From assembly GCF_032854445.1 (NCBI RefSeq), contig NC_088297.1:22765127-22829126 (forward strand): a stretch of 64,000 nt of DNA, written 5' to 3'. Shown piece after piece: positions 12,639 to 23,398 of this stretch; position 1 is the first letter of the stretch, and each line of letters opens with the position of its first letter. A model generated the notes under the pieces. That model was not told where the DNA came from, made no database searches, and saw only the letters and a list, made by a program, of their open reading frames with translations. This stretch comes from Liolophura sinensis (Eukaryota > Mollusca > Polyplacophora > Chitonida > Chitonidae). The translations under genes were made by a program, and so were the position numbers.

Positions 12639-12923
12639 CAGAGGAAGAAAATTTGTATGCTAGGTCATAATGGCACAGTATTTAACACGAAAACTGTACG
12701 TTTTCACGTCATTTAAAGTTCATTATTCATTTTCCGCATAACGTTAATATCAATTAGCAAATAAAATGTCAAATAAAGTCTCTCAAATAGTTCACTTTTG
12801 ATGAACTGAATTATTTAGTAAATAAAACTCCCAATTACTATAACTAATACAGGCTTCGAATGGTTCGACTTGTAAAATGGTCACTGTTAAGAAGAGTCAC
12901 ATTCATTTTCAGGGTCAGTTAGT

Positions 12924-15700
12924 CTACACATATGCCTGGAGGTAAGTCGGCCTCTTTCTGACTCCTGGGTACCACTTCAATGTCGGGTTTCCACAGTTGA
13001 TTGTCGTTGGGTTCATTGGAATGTCACTGATGTCGTCGATGTCGCCCGAGGTTGATACTGGAAACTGGGTGTCAAGGGGAACAGCTTTAAGCTGAGAACT
13101 GTTTCTAGCCAACCATTCACCATTTGGGCCTATAAGACTGATCATGGATCCTTTGACAGTCTTGACAGCGTATGTCTTTAGACTGCATCTCGTTGTCAGT
13201 TTGTTCTCTCTGTTGTTTTATTAATACTCAATCACCTGGTTTGAAGACAGAAATTTTGGCTCCAAATCTTTGATGGTAATACACCTTCATTTTTGTCTTG
13301 GCTGTGTGATCTAGAGATCATGCACTGTTGTGACAGTCAGGAGATTGATGGAGCTCACAGGTTTGGGGAGTTTTGTTTATTTGGTCGACTGAATAGAAGA
13401 GTAGCTGAGGCAGCTCCTGATGTTGAGTGAGGTGTGGCTCTATAATTAAAGAGAAATTTTAGGTATTTCTTCCAGCCCTTTCCTTGGGGAAACGAAATAC
13501 GAATATCTTTGTCTGTTGTCCGCATAAACCGTTCGGCTGCCCCATTTGATTTCGGCCAATAAGGTGTGATCCTGTTGTCCCGTTACTTTAGCAAAGTGGG
13601 CAAAAACACGTGCATTAAATGGAGGTCCATTATCTGATTTAAGTACATCCACTATTCCTACTTATTGAAGCACATGTTTCCTGAGCGAAGAACAACGAGC
13701 CTTGTTCTATGTAATACCGTGTCTGAAAGAGTAAGGGTCAGTTCATGTCTCAGTTTCTAGCATCACTTCAAGTGAAGGTCATGCTTATTTCATCAACCTG
13801 ATTGAGTTGCTTTCGTCAATTTTGTCTTTTCTGATTACGTTTTGTATGAACCCAGGATAGTCTGCAGCGAAGGTGATTTTGAAATGGTGTGTTCAGGTAC
13901 GAAGTTCACATATTGGTCAGCAATGTCTGATCATTTAATGGTTTAGATCGTTGAGGGTGTCTTGAGAAAAGAATGGGCAAGAATATCTTCTCCCATTTGG
14001 TACACAAGTGAGAATTCATAGGGTTGGAATCGTAATTGCCATTTGACAATGCGTGCTGGGGGTTGAGACTGTGGTTTGTTGAACATTGGATCAGGTGGTT
14101 TGTAATCTGTTACAACTGTAAACGGGGTTGCCGAGGATATAGATGTGAAATGTTTCACATGCCCAGACAACTGCAAAGGACTCTCGCTCAGTTAGGGAAT
14201 ATCGCCGTTCAGTGCCTGATAGAGATCTGTTGGCATAAAACAGGTTACGTTGTTTCCCATTTGAGTCTGAGTTAAAAAGCCACCAAGTCCAACAGGGCTT
14301 GCGTCTACGCAGCTTTGGGTCAAAGTATGACACAACAGGATCAGACGATAATGCATCCTTAAGTTGCTGGAAGGCTGTTTGTTGTCGATCTGACCATGGT
14401 CCTGCTGTGTTCTGTGGGGCCAGCTCTCGCAGAGGATCCGCCAGTGTTGCGTAGTTTGGAATAAACCATCATACGTAGTTCGTCAAGTCGAGGAAATTCT
14501 TGACAGCAGCTGGGGTCTGGGACACCGGCATGTTCTGGATGTCATGAGCTTTCTGAACATTTGGACAAACACCATCTTTGAAGAATGTGAATCCGAAGAA
14601 TGATATTGAAGATTTTTGAATTCACGCTTGTCCGTGCAAGTTTAGGTTAAGGCTCTGATGTTTAAGACGTTGCAGAGCCTTGTGTAGTAAAGATCGTTGT
14701 CTTGATCATTCTTGCCATATACAAGAGCATCATCATTGTTAGTTGTAAATGTAGCTCGTGAGCCGTGGATGTAATTCAGTCTGATGGTATCCTTGCTTAA
14801 GATCCCGTTTTGAGAACACTGTACCACCGTTAAGATCATCTATCACTTCATCAACTGTTGTCATAGGATATCCTTCACGTTGTACAGAGCGTAAGCACGT
14901 CGACGCACGATCGCACAGTGTAGTCTTTTTTTGGGTACAACGACGATGGGGGAAACCCAGGGTGTACGACCTTCTGCTGGTGCAATGATGTCTGCATTTC
15001 TAAGAAACTTTCGTTCAGCTTCTACCTGCTACCTTAAGTGAAAAGGAAAGCGACGAACAGATTGAGCCACTGGATTAACGGATGAGTCAGCGTGAATCTG
15101 GAACTGATGGCCAACTCCTTGGAAACTGTCAGAAAATTCACAAACAACTTCCTTGACATCTGTTGTAGTCAGGTTCTTAAGAAAGTCTGGTTTAGGTATG
15201 GCGTTCACTGAGCTGTCCGGAATCTGTATGTTCCAAGTATGTTGCTGTGTTAAACTCAAGAAGCGATATGCAGGGTTTGTCAGTGACGTAGAATTCAACA
15301 TTGCATAATTGGTGTTCATTTAATACAATGGCTTGAAAAGTCCCGAACATGGTTAAGGGTGTGTCTGCGCCAAGCACATATACCTTAGGTTTGGCTGGTT
15401 TTAGCAGTGTGGATGCGTGTTTTGATATTGTATCATAGCTGGACTTGTTGACTACATTTACTGATGCTTCACTGTCAATCTACACTTTCAATGTGGCACC
15501 GCCTATACAAACATTTGTTGTAGGTTGTTTGGCACCAGAGTCTAAATGTCCAATGTGGTTTCTGACTGTGAACGCGTAGTCATTATCTGATGTATCATTC
15601 TCAGATGTGGAATCATCAACTGTATATGTGGCGTCCAAGTAATTTACATATTTCTCTTTCATATCCATATGTTGTCCATTCATTTGTTTTTTGTTTTGTC
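12924..15700 (-). pseudogene. Gypsy pol remnants (protease, RT, RNase H, integrase)
   Basis: Read from high to low coordinates. Protease-like segment at about 15200-15500. RT N-terminal part at about 15030-15180. RT catalytic block DDALVYG at about 14725, with the usual downstream helix. RNase H segments at about 14090-14330 and 13945-14176, with FTVVTDYKP. Integrase core piece SDNGPPF at about 13625. A C-terminal tail ends at 12924. Each lies in a different short frame separated by stops and frameshifts, so no functional polyprotein can be made. Confidence 0.85.
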
Positions 15701-16538
15701 CACCATGACATACTTTTGAAAAATGGTTTAATTTACTGCATATCTGACCTTTAGCTGGACAAGGGTTTCCTTTATGTGGACAGTTTCCATCGCAGTTCCT
15801 ACAGATATTGTTAGATCGGCTGTTTGCGTTCTGTTTCCGGTGGTTGTGTGAGCAAAATTTGTAACTTGGTTTAGCTTTGACTGGCGAATTTCAACACTGT
15901 TTCCGTGTTGTGCACGTCGGTTTGCTACAAGTTGACAGTGTTGCGGGCGTGTTCAGAACTGGTTTCGATGTGCTGGAACTACACATCTTATGTTTCAAAA
16001 GCTCTAACAACGTTGATAATATCATGAAGCTTTATGTTTACATCTCTGAAAAATCTCCGTCTAAGATGAGTAGGCTGACATTTTTCAACGACTTGAACAG
16101 CAATGGTGTCGGAGGCGTCAGTACATTCACATGTACCAGCCAAAGACCTTTGGCGAGTAACAAACTGCGAAATAGACTCACCGGCTTGCTATTGGGCTTG
16201 TTTGAATATGTATCTCTCAGGACGAATGTTTTTCTGTGGTAAGACGTAATTGTCTAGTTCTTCTGCAGCATCGGGAAAAGAGTCACCTGTATTGGATAGT
16301 CCACGAAAAACCTCCTGAGCCGATTCGCCTGCTAAATGAAGAAGTGCTCGCTTTGACGTATTATCAGTCACGCCAATTGCTGTGATGTAGAGTTCGAACT
16401 GGTCGCGTCATTTTTTCGAACGTGTTACCAGGGAAGTTTGATCGACGTCTGTCTGGAACGGGGGTATAGTGGGTAGGTTGAGTAGGCCTGCTATAGCGTA
16501 TGTTGTCCGTTTTAGCTCGTCATCAAATGTAATATTTG
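15701..16538 (-). pseudogene. Gypsy gag remnant
   Basis: The capsid part reads KRALLHLAGESAQEVFRGL then NTGDSF and a PQKN motif (16189-16371), typical of invertebrate Gypsy Gag. A preceding segment (16372-16530, with PPF) belongs to the same domain but is separated by a stop. Cys/His-rich sequence at about 15710-15860 is a damaged zinc-knuckle region. The segment just inside the 5' LTR contains GATGACGAGC, where a tRNA primer site would be expected, but the match is weak. Confidence 0.78.
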
Positions 16539-16683
16539 TGAAGAGATCTCACACAACAGCTGTTTGTATGTGGTGGAAAGGTATATTCTAGTCCTCACAT
16601 ACAAATAGGTCTGGCTCCTTGCTTCTGGTATATTACGCATAATGCCTCTAAGGGAACGGATATTATATACTTGAGACACTACA
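16539..16683 (-). repeat. 5' LTR of Gypsy element
   Basis: 145-bp partner of the repeat at 12489-12624. On the minus strand it begins TGTAGTGTCTCAAG and ends near CTCTTCA. The ATAATATCC stretch could be a TATA-like promoter element. Confidence 0.85.
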
Positions 16684-17654
16684 CCAAAACGTCTAAACAA
16701 TTTCAAATATCGCAGTCGACAGCAGTTTAGGTAAAACATGATGAACTCCGCCCAATATCCAGCATACCACAGGTTTTTGAAATAATTCTGGCATCACCCA
16801 AGGCAATGGGCACTTGCGGTCGAAAGCGAGTTAATGGACCTTAACATCATGAATTAGAAAAAAGTGTTCTAACTTCATTTTCGTTCCCAAAATATGAGCT
16901 TCCAACATATCCACGTGTGGTTATGGGTCACTGACTAAAGGCAGTTTGGTAGCAGGTATGATTGATTTTACAGATCGCTGAACATAGGTCACTCGCAAAA
17001 ACAAAAAAAAAACGAACAACAAAAAAAAAACAAGGAGCAGGGAATAAGAACTACTTCTCTTTTAGAGTGATCTCCCTTAACTCTCGTTCAAGCCTGGCAA
17101 TCGTTTATTTTCTACCAAGTTAAAGGATTCAATCTCTTAAATAAAGAATGAAATTTAAGTTTAATAATATTGGATGTAATGGAATTTAATTAACATGTAA
17201 AGAAATTTTGAGCCTGTCGTATGTAAAAGCCCTGTTTTGTCAGCATTGCCTATTCGCATATTGAGTGAGAGCGTTGAGTAGAGAGCTCCAGCACTTTGCG
17301 TTCTTCTTTAAACTTTGAAAAAATCTGTTTCCTGAAAGTGACACCCAAATGTGGAAAACAACCTTTCATTTTTATAAACGTCTGAATTCAGATTGAGTTA
17401 CGAACCAAGGCCTGATCCGATGGAGGCCTCGGTACAAGTGTAGAGTGACTGACACGGACAGGCTTTACCAAGCACCAGACCTTCTGGCTTTCCCGATGCA
17501 ATCGGATTGTCCGTCTTCAGGTAACAGTCTGTGCATAGAGAGAATCAACATAAGATATACTGTCGGCTTTAGAACACAATATACATGTAGCAATAACGTA
17601 CGTACGCACATAGGTATGTATGTAGTCTCTGGTTTTTTCTTCGTACTTAACCTA
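16684..17654. other. No recognisable gene
   Basis: Nothing supported. Two A-rich runs lie at about 17000-17035. Confidence 0.5.
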
Positions 17655-17850
17655 TTTTCTGTCATTTGACGCTAGTAACACAGAACCAAGTGTGGGTTCT
17701 CTACCCTATACCGAGACCAGTCATATGGAAGTTAACGTAGGAAGCTGTTAGCACAGAGCCTACTCTCCCACCTATACTGAGCCGTTAGCGAAGAATCGAG
17801 TGTGAGTTCTCTCCCCTACACTGAGATTAGTCACATGGGAAGCACCATTT
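17655..17850 (-). repeat. Outlying copies of the six-cysteine-gene junction repeat
   Basis: Two to three units with the same order and orientation as the array at 19187-19925: AACACAGAACCAAGTGTGGGTTCTCT, CCTATACCGAGACCAGTCA, GTTAGCACAGAGCC. They lie about 1.1 kb on the other (3') side of the six-cysteine gene. Confidence 0.8.
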
Positions 17851-18596
17851 GTGTAATACCATTGTTGGCTTCACAACATAGTATATTCCCAGCCATAACA
17901 CTGATAAGTTTTACGTCAAAGACAGACACTGGCTTTATAATCTTTTTACAATATATCTTTAATTGCACGTACAGCACTGACCGATCCTAACGATATAGGC
18001 CTACCCTACGCGTATTATTAGCGGCCCATGCGCGAATGTTGGCAGCATCCCGATCATCGCATCTTACGCGGATCTTGATCGGCCTGAGCATGTAGTCTCG
18101 TTTAGACCGCTTTATGGCAGTTTAGCCTTTGTCTACTCGCTAGCTATGAAAATGACACGAAGTATCTCCAGTTTGCTTACCTGTCAAGGCAGGCGTGGTG
18201 ACCATAACAGTATAAGTTAATGGTTTGCCTAACTCTCACTCATTCAAGCCACTTAAGAGATGAGCTAGTCCAAAACATGATCTTCGAGTTGCGCTTTCCC
18301 GTTTCTCGACAAGGTTTATCAGTGTCAGTCGAAATGTAAAATCGTAACCGCATCTAAAGCTGTACTAATATTACTAACTAGCCATTCATGGTGCCTAAAC
18401 TTTCATGTATATTGTTTGTTGTAACTACATACCGTATTTAGGACTTAATAGCGAATAATTTGCGGAAACAGTCAAAAATCTATGTCCGTATTATGATAAA
18501 TACGTGGAATTAGTAACAACGCTGGGAACTAGACCGTTTGTGAATGTTCTATAACAAGCTTGGTGTCGAACAACGCTGCATTTGTTGTAAGTTACA

Positions 18597-18640
18597 TGAG
18601 TTTATGTATGAATAAACTCATCTTTATATGAGTTTATTCA
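18597..18640. repeat. Small inverted repeat
   Basis: TGAGTTTAT and ATAAACTCA form a perfect 9-bp stem with a 6-base loop, and a third copy of TGAGTTTAT follows. The minus strand also has AATAAA here (18638-18633), a candidate poly(A) signal for the six-cysteine gene about 290 bases past its stop. Confidence 0.6.
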
Positions 18641-18675
18641 CATGTCAGTGTATGTCGTAAACCCCACGCGAATGA

Positions 18676-18745
18676 TAGTCGGATCCTACGCCCATCATAC
18701 GCGAATCCTACGCCCATCATACGCGAATCCTACGCCCATCCTAAG
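18676..18745. repeat. 22-bp tandem repeat, about 3 copies
   Basis: CGAATCCTACGCCCATCATACG is repeated almost exactly three times, then decays. Related GATCCTACG/CGGATC words occur at 18665 and 18050-18080. Confidence 0.8.
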
Positions 18746-18924
18746 CGGATGGTTCGCCCATCTTGGTTGTATGATCGGCGTATGATGTGAACATCTTCCT
18801 GTGATTTTGTCCCTCCCTACCCACATATTCCTACCCATATCCATGTCAGATATATCGCTAGGATCGAGCAGTACTGTAAAAATCAAAAACTAAACTGAAA
18901 TAAAAACACAAGGCGTTCGTTAAT

Positions 18925-21336
18925 TTAGACTTCTTCCAGCGTCAGTGTGCTTAGCCGAACCCGGGGTATAACACCTGATACCCCCACCTCCACCTCGATC
19001 TCCTCCTCATCCCAATCTCCCATATCGTTAGTGCACTGAGTCTTACCCGAGTTGTAATGTCCAAGGTTGGTGCAGATCCCTCTGTACTCCTTCCCCACGA
19101 TGCTCCGTCCTATTACCACGGAGTCTGGCTCGTATTCCAAGCAGCACTCATTATCGGTGCAGTGAGTGCCGTTAGCACAGAACCTAGGGTGGGCTCTCTC
19201 CCCTATACTGAGGCCATTCACCTGGAAATTAACACAGAAAGCCATTAGCACAGAACCTAGGTTCTCTCACCTCTGCCGAGAACAAGCAACTTGGAATTAA
19301 CACAGGAATCTATTAGCACAGAACAGTGCGGACATGCTTCCCTATACTGAGATCAGTCACCGTGGAATTTACACAGAAAACCGGTAGCACAGAAGCAAGT
19401 ATGATCTCTCTCCACTACAATGAGGCCAGTCACCTGGGGAGGAACTCAGGAAGCCATTAGCACTGAATCTAGTGTAGGCTCTCTCCCCTATACTGAGGCC
19501 AGTCACCTTTACAGGACGCCGTTGGCAAGGAACCTAGTGTAGGTTCTTTTTCGTATACTGAGATCAATTATCTGGGTATTAACACAAGGAGACGTTAGCA
19601 AAGAACCTAGTGTGGGTTCCCTGTCCTGTACTGAGGCCAGTCACCTAGGAATTAATACAGGAAGCCATTAGCACAGAACCTAGTGTAGCTTCTCTCCCCT
19701 ATACAGAGACCAGTCACCTCGGAATTAACACAAGGAGACGTTAGCCCACAACCTAGGGTGGGCTCTCTCTCATATACTGGGACCAGTCACCTGGGTATTA
19801 ACACAGGGCGATGTTAGTTCACAATCTAGTGTGGCTTCTCTCCCCTATACCGAGGCCAGTCAACTGGGAATTAACACAAGAAGGCGGTAGCACGGACCCT
19901 AGCGTGGGCTCTCTATTCAGCGGCATTTATTCAATTTAATACCAAATTCTAATCCAAGTCAGAAATCCATGAGGTACGATATTTTGTGAGTCATTATAAT
20001 CGCCAATGTGATGGGTATCTTTCATTGATATGAATGTTCAAATCGATGGAAATTGAAGACTTCAGATCTGAGCCAGAAGAGGAGAAAACTCAATTTGTGG
20101 TTAGTACATTGTTCTGCAGTAAAGGGTCACTGTACAAATTTTAAACTTTGAACAAAGCATTTTATTTGTGGTTGTGTTTGAATTTTTAAATTAAGTCTTA
20201 AGACGTGTGATTAATACGGACCCTGGTTAACAGGCTGGAAACTTAAAATGAGACACCAGGTGAAACAGTGAGACACCATTGGTCTTTGGATGCTTTATCG
20301 GTTTGATCATTTTTAAAACAATAACTGAGGCTTTGTTTTATGATAAACAAAAACCAACACCCGCTGTAGGGGGAAGGTATTCTAGCAACCTAAGAATGGT
20401 TGTGCGTTTCCCGAGGGCTCTACCCTGTTTCCTCCCACCATAATGCTGTCCGCCGCGGTATAAGTGAAATATTGTTGAGTACGGCGTAAAACACCAATCA
20501 AATAAATAAATTAATAAACAAGCAAAAACCAGCTTTGTATATAATAGACAGTTAATTTACCAAATATTTTATTTCCAGGAAAGTAGATTTGTCTGTGATC
20601 GATTTTAATTGATGACATCAGACTCCAGATTAGACAGACCTGGGTTCATTTCCCTTTTTGTAAAGATGGCTATGTAGAGTTCCTTGCTTTCATAAGTTCT
20701 GCTCTGAGCTTAAGAGGGGAAATTCCGCCGATTTGATCTCGTGTGATATTAGATGAATTTCATTGGACACTGTTTATCTTTCTTCATAATAACCTCGTTC
20801 ACACGGGGAAATGTTCACGTTTAACTCCCCTAGGGCCGGTGGATTACGCCTGTACTCCACATTAAAAAAGCTGATCATCACCGCACGTCATTAAACCTAT
20901 AGGAAGTCAATTAAATTCTGTTTTGCTGCTCTTTTCGTGTGGTGAAGGTGATACTAGTAAAACCATTCTTATGCACCTGGTTTGACTGGAAACGGTTTGT
21001 GTGATGTGAAAAACTTTCAGCATGGTTGATAATGCACACGTTTGAATTTACAGGAATATATTAATTAATACAAAGAAGAAAACAGGGTCCCCTAAACGGA
21101 TATAGTTTTTCAACTTTCTGTTGCAGGTGATTCCTTAGCTTTGAAAGGCGCTGGTATCAAACTGGTAGAAGACTTTGCTTTTTCGCTTTGCCACTAACGC
21201 CGTATACGTTTGGTGGATTCTTTTGATTCAGGGGTTTGGGTAAATCAAACAAACACATAACGGTGGACTAGATACGGCTCACCTTGCTAACAGCTAGAAC
21301 CCCAATAGCAACGATGGAAATCACTACCAACTTCAT
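18925..21336 (-). CDS. Small secreted six-cysteine protein, two exons
   Basis: Not assigned to a named family. Exon 1 (21336-21283) encodes an 18-residue start MKLVVISIVAIGVLAVSK, a clear signal-peptide core, and ends at a G|GTGAGC donor. Exon 2 (19221-18925) follows AATTTCCAG and continues in phase 0 with VNGLSIGERA. The joined protein is 116 residues. After the signal peptide come six cysteines spaced C-x5-C-x4-CC-x22-C-x12-C, then an acidic stretch (DWDEEEIEVEV) and the C-terminus LTLEEV. The C-C-CC-C-C order is that of inhibitor-cystine-knot folds and some short secreted ligands. Fold and role are inference, with no basis to call it hormone, antimicrobial or anything else. The intron is 2.06 kb and holds the junction-derived array and a SINE. 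The frame is intact. Confidence 0.72.
19187..19925 (-). repeat. Tandem array of intron-1 acceptor plus start of exon 2
   Basis: About 10 units of roughly 70 bp. On the minus strand each reads TGTGTTAATTCCCAG, then GTGACTGGCCTCAGTATAGG, then GGAGAGAGCCCACACTAGGT and TCTGTGCTAACG. The unit nearest the gene is the functional exon-2 acceptor and the first 45 or so bases of its coding sequence. AG is kept at the boundary in most units (for example at 19433, 19575, 19648, 19793, 19865) and lost in a few (19362). Confidence 0.9.
19926..20395. other. Intron 1 of six-cysteine gene, unique part
   Basis: No further feature seen between the array and the SINE. Confidence 0.5.
20396..20520 (+). mobile_element. 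SINE family A, 3' half
   Basis: TTTCCTCCCACCATAATGCTG, CGGTATAAGTGAAATATTGTTGAG, TACGGCGTAAAACACCAATC, (AAAT)n. Head absent. Lies in intron 1 of the six-cysteine gene, antisense to it. Confidence 0.88.
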
Positions 21337-22156
21337 TCTGGATTCCAGGGATCAACTGTTTACGGACAATCACGTCTACTTTAAAACTCGCTGCTCAGTC
21401 ATCCAAGGTTATCTTTTAACATCGCTCTTTTAACCCCCAGATAATGCCTCACTTATCTTACCCACGTGTTTTGGTGGAAATGTTCACACGCCGGATTTCA
21501 CATTTTCAAATAGCTTATCTGAGCGAAAAATAGCTTCTGTATGCACTGAAGAATAAAAGGTTATCTATGACCGTTTTAATTTCCACTTTATCTACGATTT
21601 GAGAACATACATTTCACAAGATGTGACAAGAAGTAAATGAGTATGCTTTATGATGAACTGGTCATAGCTTGTCAAATTTCACAAATTTTTCGTTTCAAAG
21701 TGTAAGGTTTTGTTTTGACCGTCATATTATTCGTCTTTACATTTATGGTTTACTCTTCAATATTGTAAGTATACCACGACCGTCGAGAATGCGTGGTCAA
21801 AGTCTGATGGAAACCACAAGCTATCCACAGTTTAATATCAAACCACGGGAGGGAAAATCACGGCTGAATTGGGATCAGGCCCCGGTATCACTAAGTAATC
21901 TTAGACTTATGTCAAAACTTCAAATAAATTTAAAATGGTTATTTCTTAGGTAACATAGGTAAAATTGCATGAGTCTGTACAAGTACTCTCCAATGAGATT
22001 ATCCTCATTAAAATGCTGGAACTAATTTCGAAATTTTACTCCATTGATTACTTCACAATTGCTTTTCTACAATGTTTCTTTCATATGAAAAGTTGGATTA
22101 CTTTCAAATATGGTCGAACACCTCCGTTTCCGGAATTTTTATTTCTAGCAGGCGTG

Positions 22157-22240
22157 CGAGTGTGTGCGGAGGTGTTTGGGTGTGTGTGTTGAGGTGGGGT
22201 GGGGTGGTTTGGGAGAGGGGTGGTTGGGGGTTGGGGTTAA
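22157..22240 (+). repeat. G-rich low-complexity tract
   Basis: GTGTGTG followed by several GGGG runs (GGTGGGGTGGGGTGG, GAGAGGGGTGG, TTGGGGGTTGGGG). Four or more G-runs within 60 bases make a G-quadruplex possible on this strand. A diverged family A SINE tail remnant (GTATTAAGTAAAACACCAACCAAA) follows at 22440-22470. Confidence 0.6.
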
Positions 22241-22994
22241 GTTGCTTTGTCAGATAAAACGCTGGTTCGGTGCAGCTATACGACCAGCTATACAAACGAG
22301 GGTACGTGATAGAATCACTGCTGCGTCGATTGTGGCTTTAAGTCAGGAAGTTTGAAAAGTAGCTGGCGCTGATCGGTGGTTAACACCTGGTACTCTGGTT
22401 TCATCGACCCGTAAACCTCCCCACCTTACGTGTGAAAAACTGAGTATTAAGTAAAACACCAACCAAATGTATATATACATTATTTGTAGCTAACACCGAA
22501 ATATAACATTAGAGAACCCCAGCGCTACACTCAGCCGAGTTAAAAGATTCTCAACAAAAATATAAACGCACCAAGCAGATTTTTATATTGTTTTCTCTCA
22601 GTATAAAATACCGTGTTAACTCAAGAATTAGGGTAAGTAGTTATCATCAAATGTGACTTCAATTTCCCACAGATTTTCACATTTTGCTTATGAACCTGAC
22701 AAGTCCCCTAAGGAAATAGCCAAGCCAGTGAGAGCTGGGTTTGAACACGCGCCGGATTTATGGGCAAATCAACTCATCAGAAACAAATACGTTTCGTGCC
22801 AGACAACCAGGGACATAAAGTTAAAACTGTTAACTATTTCAGATGACAAAAAACGGAAATGTTACCAAATGGAACACCGGGTATTCTCAATGAACAGCTT
22901 TATGTATGTAGCCAATCAAATAAACCAGTTTAATTTTCACACAGTTCAAAGACATTCTTTGGCTCCTTGGATTCAAAATAACAATCTTGGGGGT

Positions 22995-23000
22995 TTTATT
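22995..23000 (-). promoter_or_regulatory. Candidate poly(A) signal of glutathione peroxidase gene
   Basis: AATAAA on the minus strand about 240 bases beyond the candidate SECIS element. Inferred from position only. Confidence 0.35.
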
Positions 23001-23237
23001 TTAGATTTAGATATGTAAATGTATTTAAATTTGACTTCTTTAAATAGCAAGTAAAATATTCTTCAGGCGTTATACATCAAGACAAATAAACTGAATGTAT
23101 GCAAGCTTTACACGAGGTTTAGTGAATGAACACGAAGACGTTTCCTTTATATTTCACAAAGCACAACTTCTAGACGAAAAGCTGAAGGGAATGCACCGCT
23201 GCGACGCTGAATGCACAAAGCCCCCCGGCGGCAACAT

Positions 23238-23290
23238 TCCATCAGGGAAGGTAATCCAGTGTTTCACTGGGTTCTTGCCTTCTCGTCAAA
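23238..23290 (-). promoter_or_regulatory. Candidate SECIS element
   Basis: Located about 110 bases after the glutathione peroxidase stop, on the same strand. Reading the minus strand: UUUGAC (5' quartet side, UGA), then GAGAAGG pairing with CCUUCCC (one A-C mismatch), then an internal loop with unpaired AAGAA, then a perfect apical mini-stem CCAGUG-AAA-CACUGG, and UGAU on the 3' side. UGA...AA...UGA(U) with an apical mini-stem is the form-2 SECIS layout. The lower helix (GCGUU with AAUGU across a GG bulge) is weak. Confidence 0.72.
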
Positions 23291-23398
23291 CGCTCAGCTC
23301 TTCGCCCAGAAATGATTCTTTAATTTGTAATTCAAAAAAGGAGTTAACAAAATATAGATTATTCATCAAAATTTAAGGTAAGTCCACCACCAGATTGT

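Larger units (their letters stand above)
12489..16683 (-). mobile_element. Gypsy-type LTR retrotransposon, degenerate
   Basis: About 4.2 kb on the minus strand, bounded by two direct repeats: 12489-12624, the 3' LTR (136 bp), and 16539-16683, the 5' LTR (145 bp). Each LTR reads TGTAGTG...CTTCA on the minus strand, and both share GAAGAGATCTCACACAACAGC and TATATTACGCATAATGCC on the plus strand. A polypurine tract abuts the 3' LTR at 12625-12638. Gag, protease, RT, RNase H and integrase remnants follow in the Gypsy order. Frames are broken many times. No target-site duplication is evident (ATGTA left, CCAAA right). LTR divergence is visible by eye, so the copy is not recent. Confidence 0.9.

Noticed and set aside
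12484..16688. Target-site duplication of the Gypsy element
   Set aside because: Five-base flanks (ATGTA, CCAAA) do not match.
22653..23018. 121-codon plus-strand open frame
   Set aside because: No domain, antisense to the probable 3' UTR of the peroxidase gene.
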